Below are positions 28,397 to 37,572 of a stretch of 64,000 nucleotides of DNA, piece by piece. Each line of letters starts with the position of its first letter. Within the stretch, counting starts at the first letter, position 1. The stretch lies in the NCBI GenBank assembly GCA_002071445.1, contig MWFE01000017.1:48069-112068 (forward strand), in the 5' to 3' direction. The position numbers were made by a program, and so were the translations under genes. The DNA comes from Bacteroidetes bacterium ADurb.Bin008 (GTDB lineage Bacteria; Bacteroidota; Bacteroidia; Bacteroidales; Tenuifilaceae). The notes beneath the pieces were generated by a model. That model did not search any database. It was given only the letters and a program-made list of their open reading frames with translations, and was not told where the DNA came from.

Positions 28397-28427
28397 CCTT
28401 TTTTAAACAATTTAAGCATTACCGAAT

Positions 28428-30155
28428 ATGAGAACAACGCATTTTATCCTAGCTTTTCTACTAACTTTTCTATTCCATGAGACATCAGCCTGCACCAGCT
28501 ACCTGATAACCAAAGGTGCCACTGTTGATGGTTCTACCATGATTACATATGCAGGCGACTCGCATATCCGCTATGGTCAGCTTCAGTTCCGCCCAAGGGC
28601 AGTGTGGCCCATGGGTGCCATGCAAACCATATACGACAGGAGTTCCAACAGGCCCCTTGGCCAGATACCTTACCCCGCCGAAACTTATCAGGTAATCGGT
28701 TTTATGAACGAGTATCAGGTAGCCATTGGCGAGAGCACGTTCGGCGGTAGGAAGGAGCTACGCGATACCACAGGCATAATCGATTGGGGAAGCATAATGT
28801 TCCTGGGTCTTGAAAGGGGCAAAACGGCCCGCGAGGCTATAAAAGTGATGATGGAACTGGTAGAAAAGTACGGCTACTACAGTACAGGACAATCATACTC
28901 CATTGCCGATCCCAATGAGGCTTGGTACCTTGAAATGATAGGTAAGGGTATGGATATGAAGATCGATGGCAAAACCAAGAAGATGTATAATGCCAACAAG
29001 GGTGCCGTGTGGGTTGCCATTCGCATACCCGACGGGTATGTGAGTGCCCATGCCAACCATGCACGTATCACCACATTCCCCAAGGAGGATGGGGTGAAAT
29101 CCATCAGCTCAAAAAATCTGGATAAAATTTTTGAGCCGGGTATCGAGGTGGTATATTCCCATGACGTGATTGATTTTGCCAGGGCAAAAAAGTATTTTAG
29201 CGGTAACGATGAGGAGTTTAGCTTCTCCGATACCTATGCACCCCTTGATTTTGAGGCGGCCCGCTTTTGCGAACTGCGCGTGTGGGCAATGTTCGATCAG
29301 GTGAACGACGACATGAAGCAGTACTGGGATTACGCCACGGGGATGGTGAAATCGCCAAGGATGCCCCTGTACATTAAGCCCAACAGGAAGCTAAAACCCC
29401 GTGATTTGATGGCCTTTAAACGCAACTATCTGCAGGGCACCGACCTGGATATGAGCAAGGATATCGGGGCGGGACCCAGCGCTTTGCCCTACCGCTGGAG
29501 GCCATTGACATGGGAATACGATGGAAAAACCTATTTCAACGAGAGGGTAACCGTAACCCAGCAAACAGCCTTTTCGTGGGTTGCCCAAATGCGCAGTTGG
29601 TTGCCCGATCCCATTGGTGGTGTGTTTTGGTATGGCGTTGATGACGCCGGATCGTCGGTGCATGTCCCGTTTTATTGCGGCATCAATGGAGTACCCCATA
29701 CCTTTTCCGAAGAGAATGGCGATATCCTGACCTATTCTGATGACGCCGCATTCTGGGTATTCAACCGCGTGGCGCACACCGCCTACCTGTTTTACGACAG
29801 GGCCATTGTGGATATCCGCAAGGCACAGCAGCGTTTTGAGGAGTACTTCGAATCTCTCGTTCCATCCATTGATGCGGGTGCTTTGGAGTTGTACGGAAAG
29901 GATAAGCAACTGGCGGTTGAGTTTCTCACCCGGTTCTCTCACAGTTCGGCCGACAATGTGGTGAACCAATGGCGAGATTTGGGTAACTTCCTACTGGTGA
30001 AGTATCTGGATGGTAACGTTAAACCCGAAAAGGAAGGAGAGTTTTTGCGAAACCCATGGGGCTTCCCGGTAAGCCCAACTAACCCCGACTACCCCGATAG
30101 CTGGAAGCAGATTCTTATTGAGAAGACCGGAGATACTTTTTTAATAAGGGAGTAG
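28428..30155 (+). CDS. Secreted C69-family dipeptidase
   Basis: A 575-residue Ntn-hydrolase. A signal peptide ends in ETSA, which would leave Cys22 (CTSYLITKGATVDGS) as the new N-terminal residue, the nucleophile of C69 peptidases (PepD/dipeptidase A type). SQDGS-like TVDGSTMITYAGDSH and the NEYQVAIGEST segment (about 93-103) are family hallmarks. It should cleave dipeptides or trim peptides outside the cytoplasm, probably in the periplasm. The next gene on the strand encodes a proton-coupled peptide transporter, suggesting a peptide-use pair, although 261 bases and a separate promoter lie between them. Length is typical for Bacteroidetes members. Confidence 0.93.
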   Translation: MRTTHFILAFLLTFLFHETSACTSYLITKGATVDGSTMITYAGDSHIRYGQLQFRPRAVWPMGAMQTIYDRSSNRPLGQIPYPAETYQVIGFMNEYQVAIGESTFGGRKELRDTTGIIDWGSIMFLGLERGKTAREAIKVMMELVEKYGYYSTGQSYSIADPNEAWYLEMIGKGMDMKIDGKTKKMYNANKGAVWVAIRIPDGYVSAHANHARITTFPKEDGVKSISSKNLDKIFEPGIEVVYSHDVIDFARAKKYFSGNDEEFSFSDTYAPLDFEAARFCELRVWAMFDQVNDDMKQYWDYATGMVKSPRMPLYIKPNRKLKPRDLMAFKRNYLQGTDLDMSKDIGAGPSALPYRWRPLTWEYDGKTYFNERVTVTQQTAFSWVAQMRSWLPDPIGGVFWYGVDDAGSSVHVPFYCGINGVPHTFSEENGDILTYSDDAAFWVFNRVAHTAYLFYDRAIVDIRKAQQRFEEYFESLVPSIDAGALELYGKDKQLAVEFLTRFSHSSADNVVNQWRDLGNFLLVKYLDGNVKPEKEGEFLRNPWGFPVSPTNPDYPDSWKQILIEKTGDTFLIRE

Positions 30156-30336
30156 AGGATACTGTTCTAGATAATCACAAAATTTGCTTCCGTTATCCCA
30201 TGCCAAACAAAAGAATAATTGGTTGTCCCTTTAAACTATAAATGAAATGTACATTCAAAGGGGGAATGAAATCATTGATTGTTAATGATTCTCTTGAACG
30301 GATGGCTAATAATGTTTTACATCAGCAGTCAAGGTG

Positions 30337-30366
30337 TTGCACATGAATTAAAATGGACTATTTTTG
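30337..30366 (+). promoter_or_regulatory. Promoter of the POT transporter gene
   Basis: TTG (30337-30339), 19 bases, then TATTTTTG (30359-30366). It leaves a leader of about 45 bases. Confidence 0.6.
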
Positions 30367-30416
30367 TCGGATTCAAAAATTGAAACAACAATTATTAACC
30401 CTATAACTTATGTTTT

Positions 30417-31970
30417 ATGTTTAAAAATCACCCCAAGGGACTTCTGGGAGCTGCTCTATCGAATATGGGTGAGCGCTTCGGTTTTTACATTATGATGGCG
30501 ATACTAACGCTGTTCATTTCGGCCAAATTTGGCCTTTCCGAAACCACAACAGGCTACGTATATTCGATATTCTATGCATCGATTTACCTTTTGGCGCTGG
30601 TTGGAGGTTTAATTGCCGACAGGACGAAAAGGTACAAGAGCACAATTCTTATCGGACTTGTGATGATGGCTGTGGGTTACCTGATAATCGCCGTACCCAC
30701 CCCAACTCCCGTTCCGCACATGGGATTTTATCTGGCACTTACCTGTTTCGGGCTACTTGTTATCGCTTTTGGTAATGGTTTGTTTAAGGGTAACCTCCAG
30801 GCCATTGTAGGGCAAATGTACGATAATAAGGAGTATGCCGATAGGCGCGATGCCGGGTTCCAGATTTTTTACATGTTTATCAACGTGGGCGGTTTCTTTG
30901 CTCCCTGGATAGCCATTGGGGTTAGGAATTGGTGGCTGAAGGTCAATAACTTCAACTATAATGCAGCATTGCCTGAGCTATGCCATCAGTATTTGGGTAA
31001 TGCAGATTCCATGACACCCGAATCCATGAGCCGCCTTACAGAGTATGCAACCAATGCCTATATACAGGCACCAGCCACTCTCGATCTCACCGCATTTGCC
31101 AATAACTATCTGGATGTTTTTAACCACGGCTTTCAGTATGCTTTCATGGCAGCCATTGGCGCAATGCTCATCTCTCTGGCTATATACCTGACCAATAAAC
31201 ATAAATTTCCCGATCCTGCTCAGAAAGGAGTTGCAAAGGATAGTGGAGTGAGCAAGGAAGAAATCCAGATGAGTATTCAGGAAATCAGACAGCGAATCTA
31301 TGCCCTTTTTGCAGTATTTGGTATTGTTATTTTCTTCTGGTTGTCTTTCCACCAAAATGGCTACTCGCTAACTTACTTTGCCAGAGATTATGTGAACTTG
31401 AAGGTCATTGATATAAACCTTGGGTTTACTCGGATTATTGGTGCCGAAATATTCCAGGCTGTTAACCCATTCTTTGTGGTTACTCTTACCCCGCTTATTA
31501 TGTGGTTGTTCGGAAGCCTTAGAAGAAGAGGTAAAGAGCCATCCACTCCCATGAAGATTGCCATTGGTATGGGAATTGCCTCGTTGGCATACATTTTCCT
31601 CATGATTTTCTCTTTGGCACTGCCTGCCAAATCAGAACTGGCCAACATGACAGCCGATCAAATAGCTGCCATGCAGGTTACGCCATGGGTAATGGTAGGT
31701 CTATATTTTATCCTGACTGTGGCAGAACTATTCATTTCTCCGCTTGGAATCTCTTTCGTTTCGAAAGTTGCCCCGCCCCATCTACAAGGGTTGATGCAGG
31801 GCTTCTGGTTGGCTGCAACAGCCATTGGTAACTCTTTGCTATTCATCGGAGGCATACTTTATACTACTGTTCCCATTTGGGCTTGCTGGTTGGTGTTTGT
31901 GGGAGCCACAGGTGCATCGATGTTGGTTATGCTATCCATGGTGAAATGGCTTGAAAAAGTTGCAAGGTAA
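30417..31970 (+). CDS. POT/PTR2-family proton-dependent oligopeptide transporter
   Basis: A 517-residue inner-membrane major-facilitator protein with about 12-14 hydrophobic helices. Helix 1 carries the ExxER motif (GERFGFY, about 18-24) required for proton coupling in the family. Helix 5 region GGFFAPWIA and the late FISPLGISFVSKVAP segment (about 435-449) also fit the POT signature. It imports di- and tripeptides. Length is at the longer end because of two inserted loops (about 165-220 and 265-290). It has its own promoter and terminator. Confidence 0.93.
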   Translation: MFKNHPKGLLGAALSNMGERFGFYIMMAILTLFISAKFGLSETTTGYVYSIFYASIYLLALVGGLIADRTKRYKSTILIGLVMMAVGYLIIAVPTPTPVPHMGFYLALTCFGLLVIAFGNGLFKGNLQAIVGQMYDNKEYADRRDAGFQIFYMFINVGGFFAPWIAIGVRNWWLKVNNFNYNAALPELCHQYLGNADSMTPESMSRLTEYATNAYIQAPATLDLTAFANNYLDVFNHGFQYAFMAAIGAMLISLAIYLTNKHKFPDPAQKGVAKDSGVSKEEIQMSIQEIRQRIYALFAVFGIVIFFWLSFHQNGYSLTYFARDYVNLKVIDINLGFTRIIGAEIFQAVNPFFVVTLTPLIMWLFGSLRRRGKEPSTPMKIAIGMGIASLAYIFLMIFSLALPAKSELANMTADQIAAMQVTPWVMVGLYFILTVAELFISPLGISFVSKVAPPHLQGLMQGFWLAATAIGNSLLFIGGILYTTVPIWACWLVFVGATGASMLVMLSMVKWLEKVAR

Positions 31971-31991
31971 TTCACACTATCATTTTTACAA

Positions 31992-32022
31992 GGGTTACTC
32001 TCAGTGGGTAGCCCTTTTTTTT
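31992..32022 (+). terminator. Rho-independent terminator after the POT transporter
   Basis: GGGTTAC / GTAGCCC (one T-G wobble), followed by eight T. The last T is also the first base of the -7 element for the MATE gene. Confidence 0.85.
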
Positions 32023-32029
32023 ATCTTTG
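32022..32029 (+). promoter_or_regulatory. Predicted -7 element for the MATE gene
   Basis: TATCTTTG abuts the T-run of the preceding terminator. It places the transcript start near 32036, only about 15 bases before the TTG start at 32052. Confidence 0.5.
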
Positions 32030-32051
32030 CAAACCATTCTATCATTCCAAT

Positions 32052-33452
32052 TTGAAACAGGCAAAAGACTTTACAAAGGGCAATATTGGCAAACAGATAA
32101 TCAATCTGGCATTGCCAATCATGGGCACGGCCTTTATCCAAATGGCATATAACATGACCGATATGCTTTGGATTGGTCGAGTGGGAAGTCAGGCGGCTGC
32201 AGCCGTTGGGGCATCGGGCCTGTTTCTGTGGCTGGCCAATTCCATCGTTTATACCACCAAGGTGGGAGCGGAGGTAACCATTTCGCAGAGTTTGGGAGCG
32301 GGCGAAGGCAAAATGGCGCTGAGCTACGCCCGCCATGCTTTGGTTGTGGCGTTGATTTTGGGCTCACTGTTTGGCCTTTCGCTGTTTGCGTTCAGCCCGC
32401 GCTTGGTGGCATTTTTCCACCTGAGCGACACGGTGGTGAACAGCAACATGGAGGCGTACCTCAGGATTATTGCCCCGGGAATGCTGTTCACCTTTCTCAA
32501 CCCAACCTACTCGGGGATGTACAACGGCATGGGATTATCCAAAATTCCTTTCTATGCCAATGCTGCAGGCCTCATTATCAATATTGCTCTCGACCCTCTT
32601 ATGATATATGGCATCGGACCATTTCCTCGCCTCGAGGTGCGGGGAGCTGCTTATGCAACCCTTATTTCGCAGGGGATTGTAACGATTATTTTTTACATCT
32701 ACTCTTTTTCAGGAAACTCACCCTTTCAACGCTTATTCAAGGGCTTTTCGCCCACCGTAACACGTTTTAAACGCATTTTTCGCATAGGTATTCCCGTGTC
32801 CGTACAACATGCGCTGTTTGCCATTTTTGCCATGTTCATTGCACGAATTGCAGCAGGATGGGGGCCTGTTGCCGTGGCCGTTCAAAGCGTTGGCTCTCAA
32901 ATAGAGGCAGTGTCGTGGATGACGGCTTCGGGCTTTGCCACTGCTCTCTCCAGCTTTGTGGGGCAAAACTTTGGGGCGCGCAATTTCAAACGCATCAGGT
33001 TGGGCTACTACCGAACACTGGGTATGTTGATACCGGTGGGCTTGGTTGCATCATTCCTTTTTATAGTTTTTGGCGAGCCCATTTTTTCCTTTTTTATCCC
33101 CGAACCCCAGGCCATCATCGAAGGGGGAATCTACCTGCGTATTCTTGGATTTTCACAACTGTTCATGGTTATAGAAATTTCAACAGCAGGTGCTTTCAAT
33201 GGCATGGGGAAAACCCTGCCTCCCGCCATTGTGGGCATAGTGCTTAACGGCTTACGTATTCCCATGGCCCTTATCTTTTCGGCAGCCATAGGGTTGAGCG
33301 GGGTTTGGTGGAGCGTTACCATTTCGAGTGTGTGTAAGGGTACCGTGCTTTTTATCTGGTTCTCCATAATATTACTTAGAATGCCCATAATTCGGCAGAA
33401 ATATTCACTGCCACAGAAAATATTCTACTATTTTACTCACAACAGAAACTAA
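32052..33452 (+). CDS. MATE-family multidrug/cation exporter
   Basis: About 466 residues with 12 hydrophobic helices in two MatE halves, inner membrane. It begins KQAKDFTKGNIGKQIINLALPI, the usual family start. TDMLWIGRVG and the paired second-half motif near residues 255-300 fit the family. It should export drugs or metabolites using sodium or proton flux. The frame extends upstream to a GTG at 32004, but that codon lies in the terminator loop of the previous gene and ahead of the -7 element, so TTG 32052 is preferred; no ATG is available before the conserved start. Substrate unknown. Confidence 0.9.
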   Translation: MKQAKDFTKGNIGKQIINLALPIMGTAFIQMAYNMTDMLWIGRVGSQAAAAVGASGLFLWLANSIVYTTKVGAEVTISQSLGAGEGKMALSYARHALVVALILGSLFGLSLFAFSPRLVAFFHLSDTVVNSNMEAYLRIIAPGMLFTFLNPTYSGMYNGMGLSKIPFYANAAGLIINIALDPLMIYGIGPFPRLEVRGAAYATLISQGIVTIIFYIYSFSGNSPFQRLFKGFSPTVTRFKRIFRIGIPVSVQHALFAIFAMFIARIAAGWGPVAVAVQSVGSQIEAVSWMTASGFATALSSFVGQNFGARNFKRIRLGYYRTLGMLIPVGLVASFLFIVFGEPIFSFFIPEPQAIIEGGIYLRILGFSQLFMVIEISTAGAFNGMGKTLPPAIVGIVLNGLRIPMALIFSAAIGLSGVWWSVTISSVCKGTVLFIWFSIILLRMPIIRQKYSLPQKIFYYFTHNRN

Positions 33453-33516
33453 CTCCGGACCCTTTTTCGATCTATACCGGTAATTAAAACCATTAGCATT
33501 GATATTGCTAATTCAA

Positions 33517-33548
33517 TTCGCTTTTTTAAAAAATAAGCCTTATCTTTG
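33517..33548 (+). promoter_or_regulatory. Promoter of the thiamine operon
   Basis: TTCG (33517-33520), 20 bases, TATCTTTG (33541-33548). Transcription would start just before the riboswitch. Confidence 0.55.
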
Positions 33549-33559
33549 CCGTGTAAACA

Positions 33560-33640
33560 CTTTTTAGGGGTGCCTTAATACAACGGGCTGAGATCAAACC
33601 CTTGGAACCTGATCCGGGTAGTACCGGCGAAGGGAAAAAG
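33560..33640 (+). ncRNA. TPP (THI-box) riboswitch
   Basis: The conserved aptamer parts are all visible: AGGGGTGCC, GGGCTGAGA, ACCCTTGGAACCTGATCCGGGTAGTACCGGCGAAGGGAA. Helix P1 forms from CTTTTT (33560-33565) and AAAAAG (33635-33640). It senses thiamine pyrophosphate and should switch off the downstream TonB receptor, pnuT and pyrophosphokinase genes. The 124 bases between aptamer and start codon contain several weak stems (for example CAACA/TGTTG near 33727-33745) but no obvious terminator, so control may act on translation. Confidence 0.95.
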
Positions 33641-33764
33641 AGTAATTTCAATCAACCTTCACGTATTAAACCCCTTTTACTGGTTGCTGTTATGAAAGGC
33701 GTTTTATTTTATGTAACACGTCTATGCAACAGCATGTTATGTTGAACCATTAAAAGGATTTAAA

Positions 33765-36212
33765 ATGAAAAGGACTGTTTTTTTGCTGTTAAGCATGATG
33801 TTGCTTGCCACGCTGCAAGCATTTCCCAAAGAAACTGAGGGCAAACTCAGTATTTCGGGAAGGGTAACCGATGCCGATGGCAAACCATTGACCGGTGCCT
33901 ATGTTGTGATCGAAAACACCAAGTTGGGTACGTCCACGGGTAGAGATGGTACTTACATACTCACCTTACGGAAGGGTGGTATCTACAGACTGACTGCTTC
34001 GTTTGTAGGATTTGCAACAGAAGTGGCAGAGGTGGAAGTTATGGGCGATGCCATTGTTAACTTTACACTTTCTCAGGAATCGTACCTTGCCGAAGAGGTG
34101 GTTGTTAGCGCCACGCGGGCAAGCAGTAAAATGCCCATTGCTCAAACTACTCTTGGTGCCGAACAGATTGCCGAGTTGAAGAAGGGTTTTGATATTCCCT
34201 ACCTGCTGGAGATGTTGCCCTCCGTGGTAGCTACATCGGAGGGTGGGACAGGAGTAGGAAACACCTCATTCCGCATTCGCGGAACGGATATGTCGCGGAT
34301 AAATGTTACAGTCAATGGCATTCCTCTGAACGACCCTGAATCGCAGGCGGTATTCTGGGTGAATATGCCTGACTTTGCCAACTCGGTGGATAATGTGCAG
34401 GTGCAGAGAGGGGTTGGCACTTCCACACAGGGAGCGGGGGCCTTTGGTGCAACTGTCAACTTCCAAACCATCACCTTAAATCCCCAACCTTTCGTTTCGA
34501 GCGAAGTCCTTGCGGGATCATTCAATACCTTTCAAGCATCGGTAAAAGCAGGTACAGGGATGATAAAGGATATGTTCAGCTTCGAAACCCGATACTCGAG
34601 GATTACCTCGGATGGATACATAGACAGGGGATGGTCCGACCAACAATCGCTGTTTTTTACAGGTGCACGGCATGCTGTCAAGAGCCTGTTGAGATTTAAC
34701 ATTATTCATGGGATCCAGCACACGGGGATTACTTGGGAGGGAACACCCGGGTACATGCTTCAGGACGATAGAAGGTACAATCCGGCCGGATACATGGGAA
34801 CCGATGAGAACGATATGCCTAAGTTCTATCCAAACGAATCGGACAACTACCGGCAAACCCACTTCCAACTGCTATATAGCTATCAGTTAAGTCAAAATTT
34901 ATCGTTCAACCTTGCCGGTTTTTTTGTGGATGGCCAGGGATTTTACGAGCAATACAAGCGAAAACGTAAGTTGGCCGAGTATGGCATTGACCCAATCATC
35001 ATGGGCAATGACACCATCAAAAGGGTGGATATGGTTAGGCAGAAATGGCTGGACAATAATTTTTACGGGTTTACTACTTCTTTTGCAGTAAAAACAGATG
35101 ACTTCAGCACAACGCTGGGCGGGGGTTGGAATCGGTATGACAACGACCACTTTGGAAATGTCATCTGGACAAGTATGAATGCGGGCATACCCAAGGACTA
35201 TGAGTGGTATCGGCACAATGGCACCAAGGAGGATATGAGTGCATTTGCGAAAACTACTTACGAGCCAACGGAAGCACTCTCACTCTTTGGTGATATGCAG
35301 TATAGGATAATCAACTATTCCATGACGGGCAACGACGACGATTTGCAGCCCCTCGATCAAACCCATAGGTGGGCTTTTTTCAATCCCAAGGTAGGGATGC
35401 TTTGGCAGATTACACCTACACAGGAGGCGTTTGCCTCGGTGGGAGTGGGGCATCGCGAGCCAACACGTTCCGACATTAAGGATGCCATGAAATATGGCAC
35501 AAGCCAAACGCCAAAACCTGAAAAGCTGATTGATTATGAGTTGGGTTACAACTTAAAGTCGCAACACTACGGGCTGGGAATAACCCTATACTACATGGAC
35601 TACAAAGATCAGCTTACCCTGACGGGTAAACTCAGCGAATCGGGGTATCCGCTGATGGTCAATGTGGAGAATAGCTACCGTGCCGGAATTGAAGTGGTGG
35701 GAGGGGTTATCCCTGCCAAGTGGATACGCTGGGATGCCAATCTTACCCTTAGCAAGAACGTAATTAAAGACTTCATCGAGTACGTTGACCTTTATAACTC
35801 CGATTGGGAGTTGATTGGCCAGCGAGAGAATCATCTGGGCGAAACGCCCATCTCTTTTTCACCATCGGTGGTTGGTTCGAGCAGTATTCGGGTTGAGCCT
35901 TGGAAGAATGCTGCTGTTTCCCTTATCACAAAATATGTTGGATCACAGTATATTGACAATACCGGCAGCGCCGACAGGAAGTTGGATGCATATCTTGTGA
36001 ATAATCTGAAGTTGGAGTACAGAACGGCCATGAAGGGCACTAAGGATGTCAGCTTTCAGCTGATGGTCAACAATCTTTTCAACGAGCAGTACATTTCCAA
36101 TGGCTGGGTGTATCGTGCCGTTTTTGATGATGGCAGCCCCGAATACCGGGAGGATGGTTTTTTTCCACAGGCCGGAATAAACTTCATGGGAAGGATTTTG
36201 GTTGAGTTTTAA
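33765..36212 (+). CDS. TonB-dependent receptor, predicted thiamine uptake (OMR1 type)
   Basis: An 815-residue outer membrane protein. Signal peptide to about 20, a carboxypeptidase-D-like domain (about 28-105: ISGRVTDADGKPLTGAYVVI), then plug (about 110-230; RGTDMSRINVTVNGIPLNDPES) and a 22-strand barrel ending GRILVEF. It is the first gene behind the TPP riboswitch and is followed 46 bases later by pnuT, the arrangement known as OMR1-pnuT-tnr3 in Bacteroidetes, so thiamine or a phosphorylated form is the likely cargo. The assignment rests on the riboswitch and context, since receptors of this fold carry many substrates. RBS AAAAGGA precedes the ATG. Confidence 0.92.
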   Translation: MKRTVFLLLSMMLLATLQAFPKETEGKLSISGRVTDADGKPLTGAYVVIENTKLGTSTGRDGTYILTLRKGGIYRLTASFVGFATEVAEVEVMGDAIVNFTLSQESYLAEEVVVSATRASSKMPIAQTTLGAEQIAELKKGFDIPYLLEMLPSVVATSEGGTGVGNTSFRIRGTDMSRINVTVNGIPLNDPESQAVFWVNMPDFANSVDNVQVQRGVGTSTQGAGAFGATVNFQTITLNPQPFVSSEVLAGSFNTFQASVKAGTGMIKDMFSFETRYSRITSDGYIDRGWSDQQSLFFTGARHAVKSLLRFNIIHGIQHTGITWEGTPGYMLQDDRRYNPAGYMGTDENDMPKFYPNESDNYRQTHFQLLYSYQLSQNLSFNLAGFFVDGQGFYEQYKRKRKLAEYGIDPIIMGNDTIKRVDMVRQKWLDNNFYGFTTSFAVKTDDFSTTLGGGWNRYDNDHFGNVIWTSMNAGIPKDYEWYRHNGTKEDMSAFAKTTYEPTEALSLFGDMQYRIINYSMTGNDDDLQPLDQTHRWAFFNPKVGMLWQITPTQEAFASVGVGHREPTRSDIKDAMKYGTSQTPKPEKLIDYELGYNLKSQHYGLGITLYYMDYKDQLTLTGKLSESGYPLMVNVENSYRAGIEVVGGVIPAKWIRWDANLTLSKNVIKDFIEYVDLYNSDWELIGQRENHLGETPISFSPSVVGSSSIRVEPWKNAAVSLITKYVGSQYIDNTGSADRKLDAYLVNNLKLEYRTAMKGTKDVSFQLMVNNLFNEQYISNGWVYRAVFDDGSPEYREDGFFPQAGINFMGRILVEF

Positions 36213-36258
36213 CAGCCATCCCAAAAGCGATTGGTTGAATTAAGAGATTCATTTTTAT

Positions 36259-36861
36259 ATGATTAACTGGATTGCACAGCACTACATCGAAATACTGGGA
36301 GCCGCTACAGGTTTGATATACCTGTATTTGGAAATCAAAGAGAAAGTTTGGCTGTGGCCACTTGGCATAATCACATCCGCTTTCTACATCTACATCTTCT
36401 TCGTTTCCAAGTTTTACGCCGATATGAGCCTGCAGGTGTACTACCTGGTCATAAGCATATATGGCTGGTGGTATTGGCTTCGGGGAGGGGTAAAGGATGA
36501 TGAGGAGGCTCTTCCGGTGACCAGAACCGGAAAAAAAACTGCACTACTCTTGGTCCCCATAACCGTAGCCGTGTTTGCCCTCATTGCCTTTGTGTTGGTG
36601 CGGTTTACCGATTCACCCGTTCCCTATGGTGATGCGTTTACCACTGCCCTGAGCATTACCGCAACCTGGATGCTGACGCGGAAATTGATAGAGATGTGGT
36701 GGCTGTGGATGGTTATCAATTCCGTATCTTTGGGCCTGTACATCTACAAAGAGCTATACCCGACTTCGGTACTGTTCTTCTTCTACTTTGCCATGAGCAT
36801 TGTGGGATATTTGCAGTGGAAAAAAAGCATGCAGAGGGCGGTTTTACAGGAGGAGGTTTAG
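36259..36861 (+). CDS. pnuT: PnuT thiamine transporter (PnuC family)
   Basis: A 200-residue inner-membrane protein with about seven helices. PnuC-family marks are GLIYLYLEIKEKVWLWPLGI in the first helices and the GWWYWLRGG motif after the third or fourth helix (about 70-78), with NSVSLGLYIYKELYPTSVLF near the end. Family members are facilitators that rely on intracellular phosphorylation to trap vitamin; here the kinase gene follows directly. Riboswitch control makes thiamine the substrate rather than nicotinamide riboside. Confidence 0.93.
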   Translation: MINWIAQHYIEILGAATGLIYLYLEIKEKVWLWPLGIITSAFYIYIFFVSKFYADMSLQVYYLVISIYGWWYWLRGGVKDDEEALPVTRTGKKTALLLVPITVAVFALIAFVLVRFTDSPVPYGDAFTTALSITATWMLTRKLIEMWWLWMVINSVSLGLYIYKELYPTSVLFFFYFAMSIVGYLQWKKSMQRAVLQEEV

Positions 36862-36901
36862 TTATTATGACAGTTTAATGGCAACTCATTTGGAAAAATC
36901 A

Positions 36902-37516
36902 ATGTCAACAGTAATATTGGCCAACGGCCGTTTCCCAACGCACCCGGTACCGCTGTCCATCCTCAAAAATGCCACAAGGCTTATTTGTTGCGATGGTGCT
37001 GCCAACAATATGGAAGCCATGGGGCTTACTCCCACAGCCATTGTGGGAGATTTGGATTCGCTATCCGAAGATTTAAAGGGCAAATATTCCGATAGACTTT
37101 TTCAGGACACTGATACCGAGACAAACGACTTAACCAAGGCCGTGAAGTGGTGTAGGAACAGAGGGTATCATACAGTAAGCATATTGGCAGGCACCGGCCT
37201 GCGCGAGGACCATGCCATAGGCAACATTGGCCTTCTGCCACAATACCTCCGTATGGGTATGGACGTAACAATGGTAACCGACCACGGAACTCTGGTGCCC
37301 ATGATTATTGGTGGCAGATTATCTGGTTACCCGGGACAGGCAGTATCGGTTTTTTCGTTCGATAATTCTACAGCTATCCATTCCAAGAATCTGGAATACC
37401 CCATCGGCGGAAAAAAACTTGTTGAGCCATGGATGGGAACCCTGAACCGTTGTATGGCCGATTGGTTTAAGTTGGAGTTTACATCAGGAATGGTTGTCGT
37501 GTTCAGATCGCATTAA
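36902..37516 (+). CDS. Thiamine pyrophosphokinase
   Basis: About 204 residues, cytosolic, converting thiamine and ATP to thiamine pyrophosphate. Motifs: VILANGRFPTHPVPL at the start, LICCDGAANN (substrate pocket), AIVGDLDSL with the metal-binding Asp residues, DTDTETNDLTKA, and LAGTGLREDHAIGN. The C-terminal beta domain ends FTSGMVVVFRSH. It matches the tnr3/thiN type. The ATG at 36902 fits the family N terminus; an in-frame ATG at 36878 would add eight residues. It closes the riboswitch-controlled operon and traps thiamine imported by PnuT. Confidence 0.93.
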   Translation: MSTVILANGRFPTHPVPLSILKNATRLICCDGAANNMEAMGLTPTAIVGDLDSLSEDLKGKYSDRLFQDTDTETNDLTKAVKWCRNRGYHTVSILAGTGLREDHAIGNIGLLPQYLRMGMDVTMVTDHGTLVPMIIGGRLSGYPGQAVSVFSFDNSTAIHSKNLEYPIGGKKLVEPWMGTLNRCMADWFKLEFTSGMVVVFRSH

Positions 37517-37552
37517 AAAAAATCCCGACCCGTAAAGCAACAGGGTCAGGAT
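37514..37552 (-). terminator. Rho-independent terminator after ilvE
   Basis: On the minus strand: ATCC-x-GACCC type stem (10 positions with one mismatch) around a 12-base loop, ending in nine T. It lies 20 bases past the ilvE stop. Confidence 0.78.
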
Positions 37553-37572
37553 GCTTAGGATGGCTTCACCCG

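Noticed and set aside
30242..30346. 34-codon frame before the POT transporter
   Set aside because: It overlaps the predicted promoter, matches no family and looks like chance.
32004..32051. Upstream GTG extension of the MATE gene
   Set aside because: The codon lies in the loop of the previous terminator and before the -7 element; the family start matches 32052.
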